A stretch of 64,000 nt of DNA from CBDCUQ01 sp965222835 (GCA_965222835.1 CBDCUQ010000003.1:124001-188000); one strand, 5' to 3'. Shown: positions 21,207-29,244, counted from the stretch's first letter. Notes: a model not told the origin generated them from the sequence alone. Made by a program: numbers and translations.

Positions 21207-22385
21207 TTACCCTTCCGGCTTGTCGCCAACGCCGCTTTCCGGCCGCCAGCCGGACGCGAGCTTCTTGGCCTGCTCGATCCACTTGTCGCGCACGGCACGG
21301 CCACGGAAATCCTCGAGATTTTGGTCGACCCATTTCAGATTCCGTTCGGTCCACGCGGCGATCTGGCTGAAGTGGTAGATGCCGAGCTTGTTGAGCAACT
21401 CCTCAACCTTCGGGCCCACGCCCCAAATCAGTTTTAGGTCGTCTCGCCTGCCCTCGCGTGCGGCATTGAGAAGTTCCGGCTGCTCCATGTCCCCGGACTG
21501 CTCATCGCCGAGCACCACATTCGCGGTCACATAGCCTTTGCCGACGCCGTCGCTGCGCGCGGAATCCGGCTTCAGGCTTTCGAGCTCGCCGGAGGAGAGC
21601 GGTTTGCCTTCGGCACGCCGTTCGAGTTCCGGGGCAAGACCTGCGTTTGCTACAGCAGCTGCTGCCGGAGGATTGATGGCCGGTGTTGGCGTGGCGGAGG
21701 GGCGTACGTTGTCGTGTGCGGCGGCGCCTGAGAATTCCGGGAACCGTCGACGCCACTCCCCATTTAAGGACCCGTCGTAAAGCGCGGGGTCCAGTAGCGT
21801 CGTTGCTCCGCCCTCGGGACAGGATGCCTTACGCTTGGCTTGCGAACCCGGAAGAGGCTGCTTATCGCGGGCGAAAGCATCCAGCACCCGGTCTAACGAT
21901 TCTGGCGTTAGGTCCTCGAACGTGTCTTTGCCGATCTGCACGAGGGGTGCGTTCGCGCACGAGCCCAGGCACTCGACCTCCTCCCACGAGAAGTTGTTGT
22001 CGGACGATACTTTATGGGGATGCTCGGCGATGCGCGATTTGCACACGGCGACCAGATCGCCGGCGCCGCGCAGCATGCATGGTGTCGTCCCGCACACTTG
22101 AACGTGAGCCTTGCGCCCGACCGGTGCGAGCTGGAACATCGTGTAGAATGTTGCGATCTCGTAGACGCGGATGGTTGCCATATCGAGCAATTCGGCCACA
22201 GCACGAATTGCGGGCTCGGTTACCCAGCCGCCAATCTGCTCTTGTGCGCGCCAGAGCAAAGGTATCACGGCGGACGCCTGTTTGCCCTCCGGATATTTCG
22301 CGATCGTGGCCTTGGCCCAGGCCAGATTTTCGTCCGTGAACTTGAAGCTCGACGGTTGATCAGAATGAAGGCGGCGGACGGCCAT
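21207..22385 (-). CDS. nuoE: NADH-quinone oxidoreductase subunit E with C-terminal HhH-like extension
   Basis: Thioredoxin-fold 2Fe-2S (N1a) subunit of complex I. The core is residues 1-175 with cluster ligands Cys98, Cys103, Cys139 and Cys143 (VCGTTPC and CLGSC). The protein is 392 residues, about twice the length of enterobacterial NuoE. After a Pro/Ala-rich low-complexity linker (about 180-300) comes a helical domain (about 305-376) starting DLKLIWGVGPKVEELLNKLG, a helix-hairpin-helix-like pattern. Such extensions are known in Hyphomicrobiales NuoE; their role is not established. The start MAVRRLHSDQ at 22385 was chosen over an upstream in-frame codon. Confidence 0.95.
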   Translation of the reverse strand: MAVRRLHSDQPSSFKFTDENLAWAKATIAKYPEGKQASAVIPLLWRAQEQIGGWVTEPAIRAVAELLDMATIRVYEIATFYTMFQLAPVGRKAHVQVCGTTPCMLRGAGDLVAVCKSRIAEHPHKVSSDNNFSWEEVECLGSCANAPLVQIGKDTFEDLTPESLDRVLDAFARDKQPLPGSQAKRKASCPEGGATTLLDPALYDGSLNGEWRRRFPEFSGAAAHDNVRPSATPTPAINPPAAAAVANAGLAPELERRAEGKPLSSGELESLKPDSARSDGVGKGYVTANVVLGDEQSGDMEQPELLNAAREGRRDDLKLIWGVGPKVEELLNKLGIYHFSQIAAWTERNLKWVDQNLEDFRGRAVRDKWIEQAKKLASGWRPESGVGDKPEG

Positions 22386-22673
22386 TTCGTGCTCCCGCGG
22401 GAACGGATCCGGTAAGGGCCCTGGCAACACGGCTCAAGCCAGCTCCCCTTCAGGACTTGGCCTCACTGCGCCGCAACACCCCGCACCGACAGACCTCAAC
22501 TACGTCCTAAGGGGCCACAAGGCAAGCGTTGACGTCTTGATCTTGAGCAGGAAATTGCGCACGTGACGAAACGCGCACTTGTTTCGGCCAAGCTGAGCGC
22601 GCAGCGCGCATTCGACCTTCGTCAAATGGTGGAGAATGTCCCGGTTCGCAAGCGGCGGCTAGCTCGGAAAACG
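22386..22673. other. Gene-free stretch upstream of nuoE
   Basis: This 288-base stretch contains no convincing gene. One short plus-strand frame (22563-22769) lacks any recognisable feature and overlaps the 3' end of the neighbouring membrane protein gene. Since the gene before nuoE is unrelated, this interval could hold a secondary promoter for nuoE-N; I could not pick out convincing -35/-10 hexamers. Confidence 0.4.
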
Positions 22674-23105
22674 TCAGTCGACCTTGAGAATCACCTCAGC
22701 AGTCTGCCAGGGCAGACTTACCTCATTGCTGCTCTGTTTGCGGAAATCTGTTGTCCTTGGATACCCTAGCGGCGCGCTCAGCCACCCAATCAAAAGGAGA
22801 ACAGTGGCGAGGGGGGCCAGAACCAAGGAGACCTGCGAGCCTACCCTGAGAAAGCCGGTCCAGAATACCGCCAGCAACACGCCAAACAGGACGATGACCC
22901 ATCCGCCGTCTTCCACGCCGCGGGACGCCGCGAACATCAAGGACACGAACAATGCAAAGAGGCCGAGTACCGTCGGGACAGCGGGTAGATCCGCATGCAG
23001 TGATCCCATCGGCCAACTGTTCTGATGCGCAAAGACCCGGTAGGTGGCCAGTGAAAGCCCCCAACCAAATGCTGCTATGGCAAGAAGTGCTAGATTGTCG
23101 ATCAT
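22674..23105 (-). CDS. Hypothetical four-helix membrane protein
   Basis: A 143-residue protein with four hydrophobic segments (roughly residues 3-20, 44-62, 68-86 and 94-112) and a short polar C-terminal tail. The start MIDNLALLAIAAFGWGLSL at 23105 is backed by a GGGAG ribosome-binding site about 7 bases upstream. I do not recognise a family. It lies between nuoE and nuoD on the same strand, so it may be carried along by nuo transcription, but nothing links it to complex I chemically. Confidence 0.65.
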   Translation of the reverse strand: MIDNLALLAIAAFGWGLSLATYRVFAHQNSWPMGSLHADLPAVPTVLGLFALFVSLMFAASRGVEDGGWVIVLFGVLLAVFWTGFLRVGSQVSLVLAPLATVLLLIGWLSAPLGYPRTTDFRKQSSNEVSLPWQTAEVILKVD

Positions 23106-23333
23106 GGCAGGACTCCCGAGGCCACGTCCCAGGGGACGCGGGCACGTTCTATGCGAGGCATGCGCCGCCGCCGCTGCCAAAGCTTGAGTTTGATTTCTGC
23201 CAGTTAATTCCGGCCAGCGCCAGGGGGCAGGACTACGAAGGTTAAGGTTCAGGGGCAGGTGTTGGACGCGGCCTATGATCTTCGTTTATGCTGGTCGGGA
23301 CAACGTGTACCGCATTTGTCCAGGAGGCCGCTC

Positions 23334-23624
23334 GTGCCGGAAGATCTGCGCAGAATCAGAGCCGTCGCGGCCGCGCTACGTGCTATCCGGGATCGGGTCG
23401 ACGATGCCGAACATATCGACGAATGGGACACCGAATCCTTCGACAACTGGATTGGCATGCTGGGCGGCGCGGTCGAGGGCGAAGTCGAGCACCTTCTCAT
23501 TCAGGAAGAGGAGTTCCCACGCGAGGACTTCCTTATGCATCTCGAGGCCGCCATCAGTTTTCTGGAAGCCTACGAGCAGGACCCGTCAAACGTTATTATG
23601 CTGAAGCCGCGGGGAACCGCTTGA
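23334..23624 (+). CDS. Small acidic hypothetical protein (GTG start)
   Basis: A 96-residue protein opposite in strand to the flanking nuo genes. A perfect AGGAGG at 23322-23327 stands 6 bases before GTG at 23334, which decides this start over an upstream in-frame GTG. The product begins MPEDLRRIRAVAAALRAIRD and is strongly acidic and helical (runs such as EVEHLLIQEEEFPRED). No signal peptide, helices of membrane type or known motif are visible. Function unknown. REP-like palindromes follow its stop directly. Confidence 0.6.
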   Translation: MPEDLRRIRAVAAALRAIRDRVDDAEHIDEWDTESFDNWIGMLGGAVEGEVEHLLIQEEEFPREDFLMHLEAAISFLEAYEQDPSNVIMLKPRGTA

Positions 23625-23654
23625 CAGCCGTCATGCCGGGCGATCATCGCCACT

Positions 23655-23683
23655 GTCATCCCGGGGCTTGACCCCGGGATCCA
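23655..23683. repeat. REP-like palindrome, copy 1
   Basis: ATCCCGGGG and CCCCGGGAT form a 9-base perfect stem around a 5-base loop (CTTGA), preceded by GTC. This is the interspersed palindrome widely seen in alphaproteobacterial genomes. It lies just behind the small plus-strand gene. Confidence 0.85.
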
Positions 23684-23790
23684 TGCTTCTCCTGGCGCCA
23701 GCATTTCGCTCAAAACGAAGACGGCCGCGGATCGAACCCGGGTGTGGCACGCGACACTCCCGAGTTCAAACTTTCGAGGTCCAGGCACCT

Positions 23791-23820
23791 TGGATCCCGG
23801 CATTGAATGCCGGGATGACA
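23791..23820. repeat. REP-like palindrome, copy 2 (inverted relative to copy 1)
   Basis: ATCCCGGCAT and ATGCCGGGAT make a 10-base perfect stem with a TGA loop, and the element ends GATGAC, the mirror of the GTCATC that opens copy 1. The stem differs from copy 1 by compensating changes, which argues that the structure, not just the sequence, is kept. Confidence 0.8.
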
Positions 23821-23883
23821 TGAGAAGGGTGAGAATGGTGCGAGAACACCATATCCATCGCCGCAGTCGCCAAAAACACAACC

Positions 23884-23913
23884 GTCATCCCGCGGCTTGA
23901 CCCCGGGATGACA
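23884..23913. repeat. REP-like palindrome, copy 3
   Basis: GTCATCCCGCGGCTTGACCC followed by CGGGATGAC; both GTCATCCCG and CGGGATGAC ends are complementary. It lies 54 bases beyond the nuoD stop codon, so it could also stabilise or end the upstream nuoA-D message. Confidence 0.8.
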
Positions 23914-23966
23914 GCAGAACAGTGTCGTGGCGCGGACCAGGCGAGTCCGGCTACTCCAGACATGCT

Positions 23967-25157
23967 CTAACGATCGATCTCACCGAAGACGATGTCGAGC
24001 GAGCCAATAATGGCCGAAACATCCGCCAGCATATGACCGCGGTTCAGAAAATCCATCGCTGCCAAGTGAGGGAAACCGGGCGCCCGGATCTTGCAGCGGT
24101 AGGGCCTGTTTGAGCCGTCGGCGACGAGGTAGACGCCAAACTCGCCCTTTGGCGCCTCGACCGCTGCATAGACCTCGCCCGCAGGGACGTGAATGCCTTC
24201 GGTGTAAAGTTTGAAATGGTGGATCAAGGCTTCCATCGACCGCTTCATCTCGCCACGTGTCGGGGGCACCACTTTTTTGTCGTCGGCACAGACCGGACCT
24301 TGCCCATCGGCAGATTGTAGCCTTTCGCAGCACTGCTTCATGATCTTCACTGCTTCACGCATCTCGGCCATGCGGATCACGTAGCGATCATAGCAGTCGC
24401 CGTTCTTTCCAATGGGAATATCAAATTCCATCTCGGCGTAGCATTCATACGGCTGTGCCTTACGCAGATCCCATGCGGCGCCGGAGCCACGCACCATGAC
24501 GCCGGAGAAGCCCCAACGGAATGCGTCTTCGAGCGAGACAACCCCAATATCGACGTTGCGCTGCTTGAAGATGCGGTTTTCGGTCAGCAAGCCCTCGATG
24601 TCGTCCAGAACCTTCAGGAACGGATCGCACCAATTATGAATGTCGTCGATGAGCTCGGACGGTAGATCCTGGTGCACACCTCCAATACGGAAATACTTGG
24701 CGTGCATTCTCGAGCCCGAGGCGCGCTCGTAGAACACCATCAATTTCTCGCGTTCCTCGAAGCCCCATAGCGGCGGTGTGAGGGCCCCTACGTCCATCGC
24801 CTGCGTGGTAACGTTCAAGAGATGTGAAAGATGCCGGCCAATCTCCGAGTAAAGGACGCGAATGAGCTGGCCGCGCCGTGGAACCGCAAGCCCCAGCAGC
24901 TTCTCGGCCGCCAAGCAGAATGCGTGCTCCTGGTTCATGGGGGCGACGTAATCCAGCCGGTCGAAATATCCGATCGCTTGCAGGTAGCTCTTGTGCTCGA
25001 TGAGCTTCTCGGTTCCGCGATGCAGAAGGCCGACGTGCGGATCAACGCGCTCCACCACCTCGCCGTCAAGTTCAAGTACGAGACGCAGAACACCATGCGC
25101 CGCCGGATGCTGCGGCCCGAAATTGATATTGAACTGGCGGATTTCGGTTTCGGCCAT
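23967..25157 (-). CDS. nuoD: NADH-quinone oxidoreductase subunit D
   Basis: 49-kDa subunit forming the quinone pocket of complex I, 396 residues. The N-terminus has NINFGPQHPAAHGVLRLVLE, and HRGTEKLIE and the C-terminal DIVFGEIDR are the expected motifs. ATG at 25157 is chosen because AAAGGA lies 8 bases ahead of it and the protein then aligns with the usual N-terminus; an alternative ATG at 25166 overlaps the preceding stop as ATGA and would add three residues. It follows the FlK-like thioesterase gene directly. Confidence 0.97.
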   Translation of the reverse strand: MAETEIRQFNINFGPQHPAAHGVLRLVLELDGEVVERVDPHVGLLHRGTEKLIEHKSYLQAIGYFDRLDYVAPMNQEHAFCLAAEKLLGLAVPRRGQLIRVLYSEIGRHLSHLLNVTTQAMDVGALTPPLWGFEEREKLMVFYERASGSRMHAKYFRIGGVHQDLPSELIDDIHNWCDPFLKVLDDIEGLLTENRIFKQRNVDIGVVSLEDAFRWGFSGVMVRGSGAAWDLRKAQPYECYAEMEFDIPIGKNGDCYDRYVIRMAEMREAVKIMKQCCERLQSADGQGPVCADDKKVVPPTRGEMKRSMEALIHHFKLYTEGIHVPAGEVYAAVEAPKGEFGVYLVADGSNRPYRCKIRAPGFPHLAAMDFLNRGHMLADVSAIIGSLDIVFGEIDR

Positions 25158-25162
25158 AGGGC

Positions 25163-25612
25163 TCATCCTTTGCCATGCATGATGGGGGCGACGCGCGCCA
25201 GTTTTGCCTTTTCGTTGACGCGGCTCACGAAGCGCTCCCACGGAATCACAATGCGCTCATGGGTGCCTTCTCCGATCTTTTCGACGCCATCGTGGGCCGA
25301 CACTTTGAACGACACGCGCCGGCTTGATACGGCCGTGCACTCCGCATCCACGGTCACGACTTGTCCGGGAACCGTCGCTGCCGTGTGCGAGACATTGATC
25401 TGAATGCCGAGCGATCCCTCGCCAGGATCCAGATGAGATTCAATCACTTTCATGCACGTCCATTCCATCAGCCCAACCATGAACCCCGTCGCAAAGACGG
25501 TTGGCATGTACTGGAACTCGGCCGCCTCGGGATAAAGATACGGCACCGTCTTATTTGCCGGCACCTTGTATTCGAAGCGCGCCGTCGCACCCGGCTTCAG
25601 CGTGTCTTTCAT
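25163..25612 (-). CDS. FlK-like hotdog-fold thioesterase inside the nuo cluster
   Basis: A 149-residue single-domain protein starting MKDTLKPGATARFEYKVP. It resembles the fluoroacetyl-CoA thioesterase (FlK)-like branch of hotdog enzymes: PTVFATGFMVGLMEW carries the Thr and Glu, and QINVSHTAATVPGQ the His, at positions matching the Thr/Glu/His catalytic set of that family. It presumably hydrolyses a small acyl-CoA; the substrate cannot be read from sequence. It lies between nuoC (103 bases) and nuoD (stop within a few bases of the nuoD start), so it is probably co-transcribed with complex I. Confidence 0.85.
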   Translation of the reverse strand: MKDTLKPGATARFEYKVPANKTVPYLYPEAAEFQYMPTVFATGFMVGLMEWTCMKVIESHLDPGEGSLGIQINVSHTAATVPGQVVTVDAECTAVSSRRVSFKVSAHDGVEKIGEGTHERIVIPWERFVSRVNEKAKLARVAPIMHGKG

Positions 25613-25715
25613 CTTGTCATCCGCCGGCGTTGCCCTTGCCGCGTTGGGCGCCGCAACACCGATCCTTTTGATCACAACCGCGGCGGGTGCCAAACGGCTA
25701 GAAGAGATCCTACGT

Positions 25716-26318
25716 TCACTTGCTCGCCTTTTCGTCACCTGGCAGCACGTAGTCGGGCGCTTCCCAAGGACTTTCGAAATCAAAGGTCCGGAATTCCTGC
25801 GTGAGCTTCACGGGCTCGTAAACCACGCGTTTCAACGCATCGTCATAGCGAACTTCGACATGCCCCGTAAGTGGAAAGTCTTTTCTCAGCGGATACCCCT
25901 GAAAACCGTAATCTGTAAGAAGCCGGCGAAGATCCGGATGGCCCGAGAACAGGATTCCGTACATGTCGTAGGCCTCGCGCTCGTACCAATTTGCGGCGGG
26001 AAAGATATCGACGACGCTTGGCACGGGGGTGGCGTCATCCGTTGCTATCTTTACGCGAATGCGCTGATTGAGACGCGGGGAGAGCAAGTGATAGACGACA
26101 TCGAAACGCTTTTCGCGTTTCGGGTAGTCGACGCCGCAAATGTCGATCAGAACTTCAAACTGGCAGCGGGTGTTATCGCGGAGCAGCGTCAAAACCTCAA
26201 CAATACGCTCCACCGCAACGCCTAAGGTCAGCTCGCCATGGTGGACAGTGGCTTCCGCCGAAGCACCGGACAGCTTTTCGGCCAGATATTCTCCCAGCTC
26301 GTCCAGACCATCTTTCAT
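25716..26318 (-). CDS. nuoC: NADH-quinone oxidoreductase subunit C
   Basis: 30-kDa peripheral subunit of complex I, 200 residues. The family signature EREAYDMYGILFSGHPDLRR, followed by LTDYGFQGYPLRKDFPLTG, is intact. It is separate from nuoD, as in most alphaproteobacteria, not fused as in enterics. It lies 48 bases after nuoB. Confidence 0.97.
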   Translation of the reverse strand: MKDGLDELGEYLAEKLSGASAEATVHHGELTLGVAVERIVEVLTLLRDNTRCQFEVLIDICGVDYPKREKRFDVVYHLLSPRLNQRIRVKIATDDATPVPSVVDIFPAANWYEREAYDMYGILFSGHPDLRRLLTDYGFQGYPLRKDFPLTGHVEVRYDDALKRVVYEPVKLTQEFRTFDFESPWEAPDYVLPGDEKASK

Positions 26319-26366
26319 ACCGTGCGCTCCGCACCCTTCCCGCTTGGCACTTGGAAGCCAGGCTCG

Positions 26367-26936
26367 TTACCGCTCAATTGTTCCCGTGCGGCGGATCTTC
26401 CGCTGCAGCAGGAGAACACCATAGACGAGCGCCTCGGCGGTCGGCGGACAGCCGGGCACGTAGATGTCCACGGGGACAATGCGATCGCACCCGCGCACGA
26501 CGGCATACGAGTAGTGGTAGTATCCGCCGCCGTTGGCGCAACTGCCCATTGAAATGACGTAACGTGGCTCCGGCATTTGGTCGTAGACCTTGCGCAGCGC
26601 GGGCGCCATCTTGTTGGTGAGCGTGCCAGCGACAATCATCACATCGGATTGACGCGGACTTGCGCGCGGCGCAAATCCGAAGCGCTCGAGATCATAACGC
26701 GGCATCGAGGCCTGCATCATCTCGACCGCACAGCACGCCAGACCAAACGTCATCCACATCAGCGAACCCGTCCGGGCCCAGTTGATGATGTCATCCGTGG
26801 TCGTAACGATGAAGCCCTTGTCGGCAAGCTCGTTGGAGATTTCCGTGAAATAGGGATCAGGCGCTTTACCGGACCCACCACCCGCACCTTCTCGGGCGGT
26901 GTCGAATGTCAAAGCTGGCGGACGGATCAATCCCAT
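26367..26936 (-). CDS. nuoB: NADH-quinone oxidoreductase subunit B
   Basis: Subunit holding terminal cluster N2, 189 residues. The cluster ligands are in LACCAVEMMQ (two adjacent Cys), GSCANGGGYY and VPGCPPTAEALVYG. A polar N-terminal extension of about 40 residues precedes the core. The ATG overlaps the end of nuoA by ten bases. Confidence 0.97.
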   Translation of the reverse strand: MGLIRPPALTFDTAREGAGGGSGKAPDPYFTEISNELADKGFIVTTTDDIINWARTGSLMWMTFGLACCAVEMMQASMPRYDLERFGFAPRASPRQSDVMIVAGTLTNKMAPALRKVYDQMPEPRYVISMGSCANGGGYYHYSYAVVRGCDRIVPVDIYVPGCPPTAEALVYGVLLLQRKIRRTGTIER

Positions 26937-27292
26937 TCAAGCGCACCCTTCTTCCATTCATAAACGAACCCGATGGTCAGCACGCCAAGGAATATCATCA
27001 TTGCCCAGAACCCAACATCGGACATATCGCCGAAGGCTGCCGCCCACGGAAACAGAAATGCGATTTCAAGATCGAAGATGATGAAGAGGATGGAGACGAG
27101 ATAAAAGCGCACATCGAATTTCATGCGCGCATCGTCGAACGCGTTAAAACCGCATTCGTAGGCCGAGACCTTTTCGGGATCGGGATTGTTCACCGCAATG
27201 GCAAACGGCGCGATCATAAGCGCCGCCGCAATAGCGAGGGCCACGCCGATAAAGATGGCGAGCGGCAAGTACTGCTCAAGCAAAAGTTCCAT
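26927..27292 (-). CDS. nuoA: NADH-quinone oxidoreductase subunit A
   Basis: Three-helix membrane subunit of complex I, 121 residues; first gene of the nuo operon. The conserved loop KVSAYECGFNAFDDARMKFDVRFYLVSI is present with the characteristic Cys. A GAGGG ribosome-binding site stands 5 bases before the ATG. Its upstream region (27293-27622), shared with divergent sodB, must contain the operon promoter. Confidence 0.97.
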   Translation of the reverse strand: MELLLEQYLPLAIFIGVALAIAAALMIAPFAIAVNNPDPEKVSAYECGFNAFDDARMKFDVRFYLVSILFIIFDLEIAFLFPWAAAFGDMSDVGFWAMMIFLGVLTIGFVYEWKKGALEWD

Positions 27293-27622
27293 TTGGCCCT
27301 CAATATCCGCTCTCGTTCGATGACGCTCTCACCGGGTGCCGCAGCGCACGATCTCCCTGTTATCCTAGCGCCCGGCCGATCGCAACCACGCCAATTGTCG
27401 AAAACCAGATTTGACGGCCTGCCATCTTCTGTCGCGTTTCTCAGGCCTCCGGCCCGCTTCCCTAGCCTGATCCGGTTCTTCCGAATCGGGAGCCAATGCC
27501 CAAGATTTGTGCTTTTGGACCCATGCGAACCACGACGCGTACACTCGCGCTTGAATGACATGGATCAAAACGCTAGGCAGTCCGCCACGGATTTGCCCTC
27601 ACTTCATCGACGGAGAGTTCCG
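27293..27622. other. Divergent intergenic region nuoA / sodB
   Basis: 330 bases without a credible gene; frames that run through it are continuations of sodB or nuoA readings. It should hold the nuo promoter (minus strand) and the sodB promoter (plus strand). On the minus strand a weak TTGCGA / TAACAG pair with 17-base spacing lies about 70-100 bases ahead of nuoA; I regard it as suggestive only. Confidence 0.45.
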
Positions 27623-28213
27623 ATGACCTTCCAGCTCCCTGACCTCATGTACGCCTACGATGCCTTGCAGCCCTATATGTCGGCCGAGACGCTCCAATTT
27701 CACCACGACAAGCATCACAAGGCCTACGTGGACAACGGCAACAAGCTGATCGCCGGCTCCGGGCTCGAGGGAAAATCCATCGAAGAGATATGTAAGGCGG
27801 CCTATGACGGAAAAAATGCCGGTCTCGTCAACAATATCGGCCAGCATTACAATCACATCCACTTCTGGCGCTGGATGAAAAAGGACGGCGGCGGAACGTC
27901 GCTCCCGGGTCGATTGCAGAAGCTGGTCGATGAGATCGGCGGGTTCGACAAGGTTCGCGCTGATTTTATCAATGCCGGTGTCACCCAATTCGGGTCCGGC
28001 TGGTGCTGGCTCGCCCTTCGGGATGGCAAGATTGAAGTCATGAAAACCCCCAACGGCGAAAATCCGCTGATGCATGGTGCCCAGCCCATTCTCGGCTGCG
28101 ACGTCTGGGAGCACAGCTACTACATCGACTACCGCAATGCGCGGCCAAAGTACCTCGAGGCCTGGTTCGATAATTTGGTCGACTGGGGCTACGTCGATGA
28201 GATGATGGGTTAA
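27623..28213 (+). CDS. sodB: Superoxide dismutase, Fe/Mn family (SodB type)
   Basis: Dismutates superoxide to oxygen and peroxide in the cytosol. The 196-residue protein starts at ATG 27623, six bases after GGAGAG. The metal ligands are in FHHDKHHKAYVDN, NIGQHYNHIHFW and DVWEHSYYIDYRN (His, His, Asp, His). GAQPILGCDVWEH is the usual signature region. Iron versus manganese cannot be told with certainty from sequence. An in-frame upstream extension is rejected because it lacks any SOD similarity. A strong terminator follows. Confidence 0.95.
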   Translation: MTFQLPDLMYAYDALQPYMSAETLQFHHDKHHKAYVDNGNKLIAGSGLEGKSIEEICKAAYDGKNAGLVNNIGQHYNHIHFWRWMKKDGGGTSLPGRLQKLVDEIGGFDKVRADFINAGVTQFGSGWCWLALRDGKIEVMKTPNGENPLMHGAQPILGCDVWEHSYYIDYRNARPKYLEAWFDNLVDWGYVDEMMG

Positions 28214-28219
28214 GAAAAA

Positions 28220-28256
28220 AGGGGTCAGGTCTTACCGGACTGACCCCTATTTTCTT
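28220..28256. terminator. Bidirectional rho-independent terminator
   Basis: AGGGGTCA and TGACCCCT form an 8-base stem, extended inside by GTC/GAC around TTACCG. ATTTTCTT follows on the plus strand and TTTTTTC on the minus strand. It sits between convergent sodB and the LprI-like gene, so it can serve both. Confidence 0.9.
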
Positions 28257-28596
28257 ACACGTGCTCGGCGTAGTTTCTGAGTTCTTTGATACGGCGCACG
28301 TAGTGCCTGCGAATGCACCAGTAGCGAGCGCTGCAGCTGTTGCGGCTCACGATCCAGCTCCGTTGTGCTGATCGCACCGACGACGTCTGATCGAAGTACT
28401 TTGAGCGGGTCATGGCCCGGCCGTACCAGAAGGCCAAGCGTTCATCGAGGTTGCCCAGCGAGCGGCTCCGACAGATGCGCTTTTCCGTTGCGTTCAGCGT
28501 GTACGTTTCCATGCAGCTGAAGCTCTGCGCAGAAGCGGGCGCGGCGGCGGCGGCAAAGAAAATGGCGGTGGTGGCAAAAGCGAGGCGGGTTTTCAT
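28255..28596 (-). CDS. Secreted LprI/DUF1311-like protein
   Basis: A 113-residue exported protein. The signal peptide is MKTRLAFATTAIFFAAAAAP, ending in ASA just before QSFSC. The mature part has the pattern CMETYTLNATEKRICRSRSL, then LDERLAFWYGRA, matching the DUF1311/LprI (lysozyme-inhibitor-like) family in which pairs of Cys bracket an Asn-x-x-Glu-x-x-Ile-Cys motif. Start 28596 was chosen because the signal peptide begins there. The exact role, perhaps at the cell wall, is unknown. Confidence 0.7.
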   Translation of the reverse strand: MKTRLAFATTAIFFAAAAAPASAQSFSCMETYTLNATEKRICRSRSLGNLDERLAFWYGRAMTRSKYFDQTSSVRSAQRSWIVSRNSCSARYWCIRRHYVRRIKELRNYAEHV

Positions 28597-28701
28597 GGAC
28601 AGTCTCCAAGGGGCGTCTGCACTCTGCAGACCATGCCCCATTGCCACTGAACCGCCTCTGAAAACGCCGTTCATTCTCGGTTTAGGAAGGGTCCTTCGGG
28701 T

Positions 28702-29073
28702 CTAGTCGGTTTCGCTCGTGCTCTTCCCTGCTTCGTAGAGGCCGTTCAAATAGGCGAGAAACGCCTCGATTTCATCGGTCGTGAAGACAAAGACAGGCAT
28801 ATCCGGGTGGCCGGAGACGATGCCTTCGGCGAGGGCCTCGGCAAGGTTTTCTGACGGATAGATTTCGACAACATCGCGGAACGGCGGTGCCTTGTCGTGA
28901 GAACTCGCGTCCTTAAGCCCCGTGGCATGACAACGGGCGCATTTTTTCTCGACAATCGCCAAGCCGCGCGCAGCCGTTGCATCTTGTTCCGCATCGGCGC
29001 GGGCATGACCTGGGGCCAGACCGGTTACGATAAGGGCCGCAAGCGCCAAAGCACATTGAACTCTCTGCATCAC
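28702..29073 (-). CDS. Small periplasmic c-type cytochrome
   Basis: A 123-residue protein with an N-terminal signal peptide cleaved near HARADA and one haem-binding motif CARCH around residue 45. The distal Met ligand is likely within SGHPDMPVFVFTTDEIEAFLAYLNGL, a typical class I cytochrome c C-terminal helix. It would carry electrons in the periplasm; the partner is unknown. No terminal-oxidase or dehydrogenase gene is adjacent. Confidence 0.85.
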   Translation of the reverse strand: MMQRVQCALALAALIVTGLAPGHARADAEQDATAARGLAIVEKKCARCHATGLKDASSHDKAPPFRDVVEIYPSENLAEALAEGIVSGHPDMPVFVFTTDEIEAFLAYLNGLYEAGKSTSETD

Positions 29074-29244
29074 GCCAGCTCCTGTCCTCCGTTGCGCTTT
29101 GACCGGACGGCGTTAACACGCCGGTTGCTTTCGGAATTGACGACGATCAACGGTTGATGCGCGGGGCGGTTCTCACCGCTTGCCGCACGTACCGGGCCAC
29201 CGATTGGGGCGGGAGCTTGAGTCTGTTATGTCGAAGCAGAACCA

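Noticed and set aside
22563..22769. Plus-strand frame of 68 codons upstream of nuoE
   Set aside because: No ribosome-binding site or motif; it overlaps the 3' end of the membrane protein gene.
23655..23913. CRISPR array in the nuoD-nuoE gap
   Set aside because: The repeats are palindromes of variable sequence with irregular 60-110-base spacing and only three copies, not a CRISPR pattern.
27214..27561. Minus-strand frame overlapping nuoA and its upstream region
   Set aside because: It overlaps nuoA in another frame and would have no plausible start; composition looks non-coding.
26906..27622. Long N-terminal extension of sodB in the same frame
   Set aside because: It runs antisense over nuoA and nuoB, lacks SOD similarity, and a good ribosome-binding site precedes ATG 27623.
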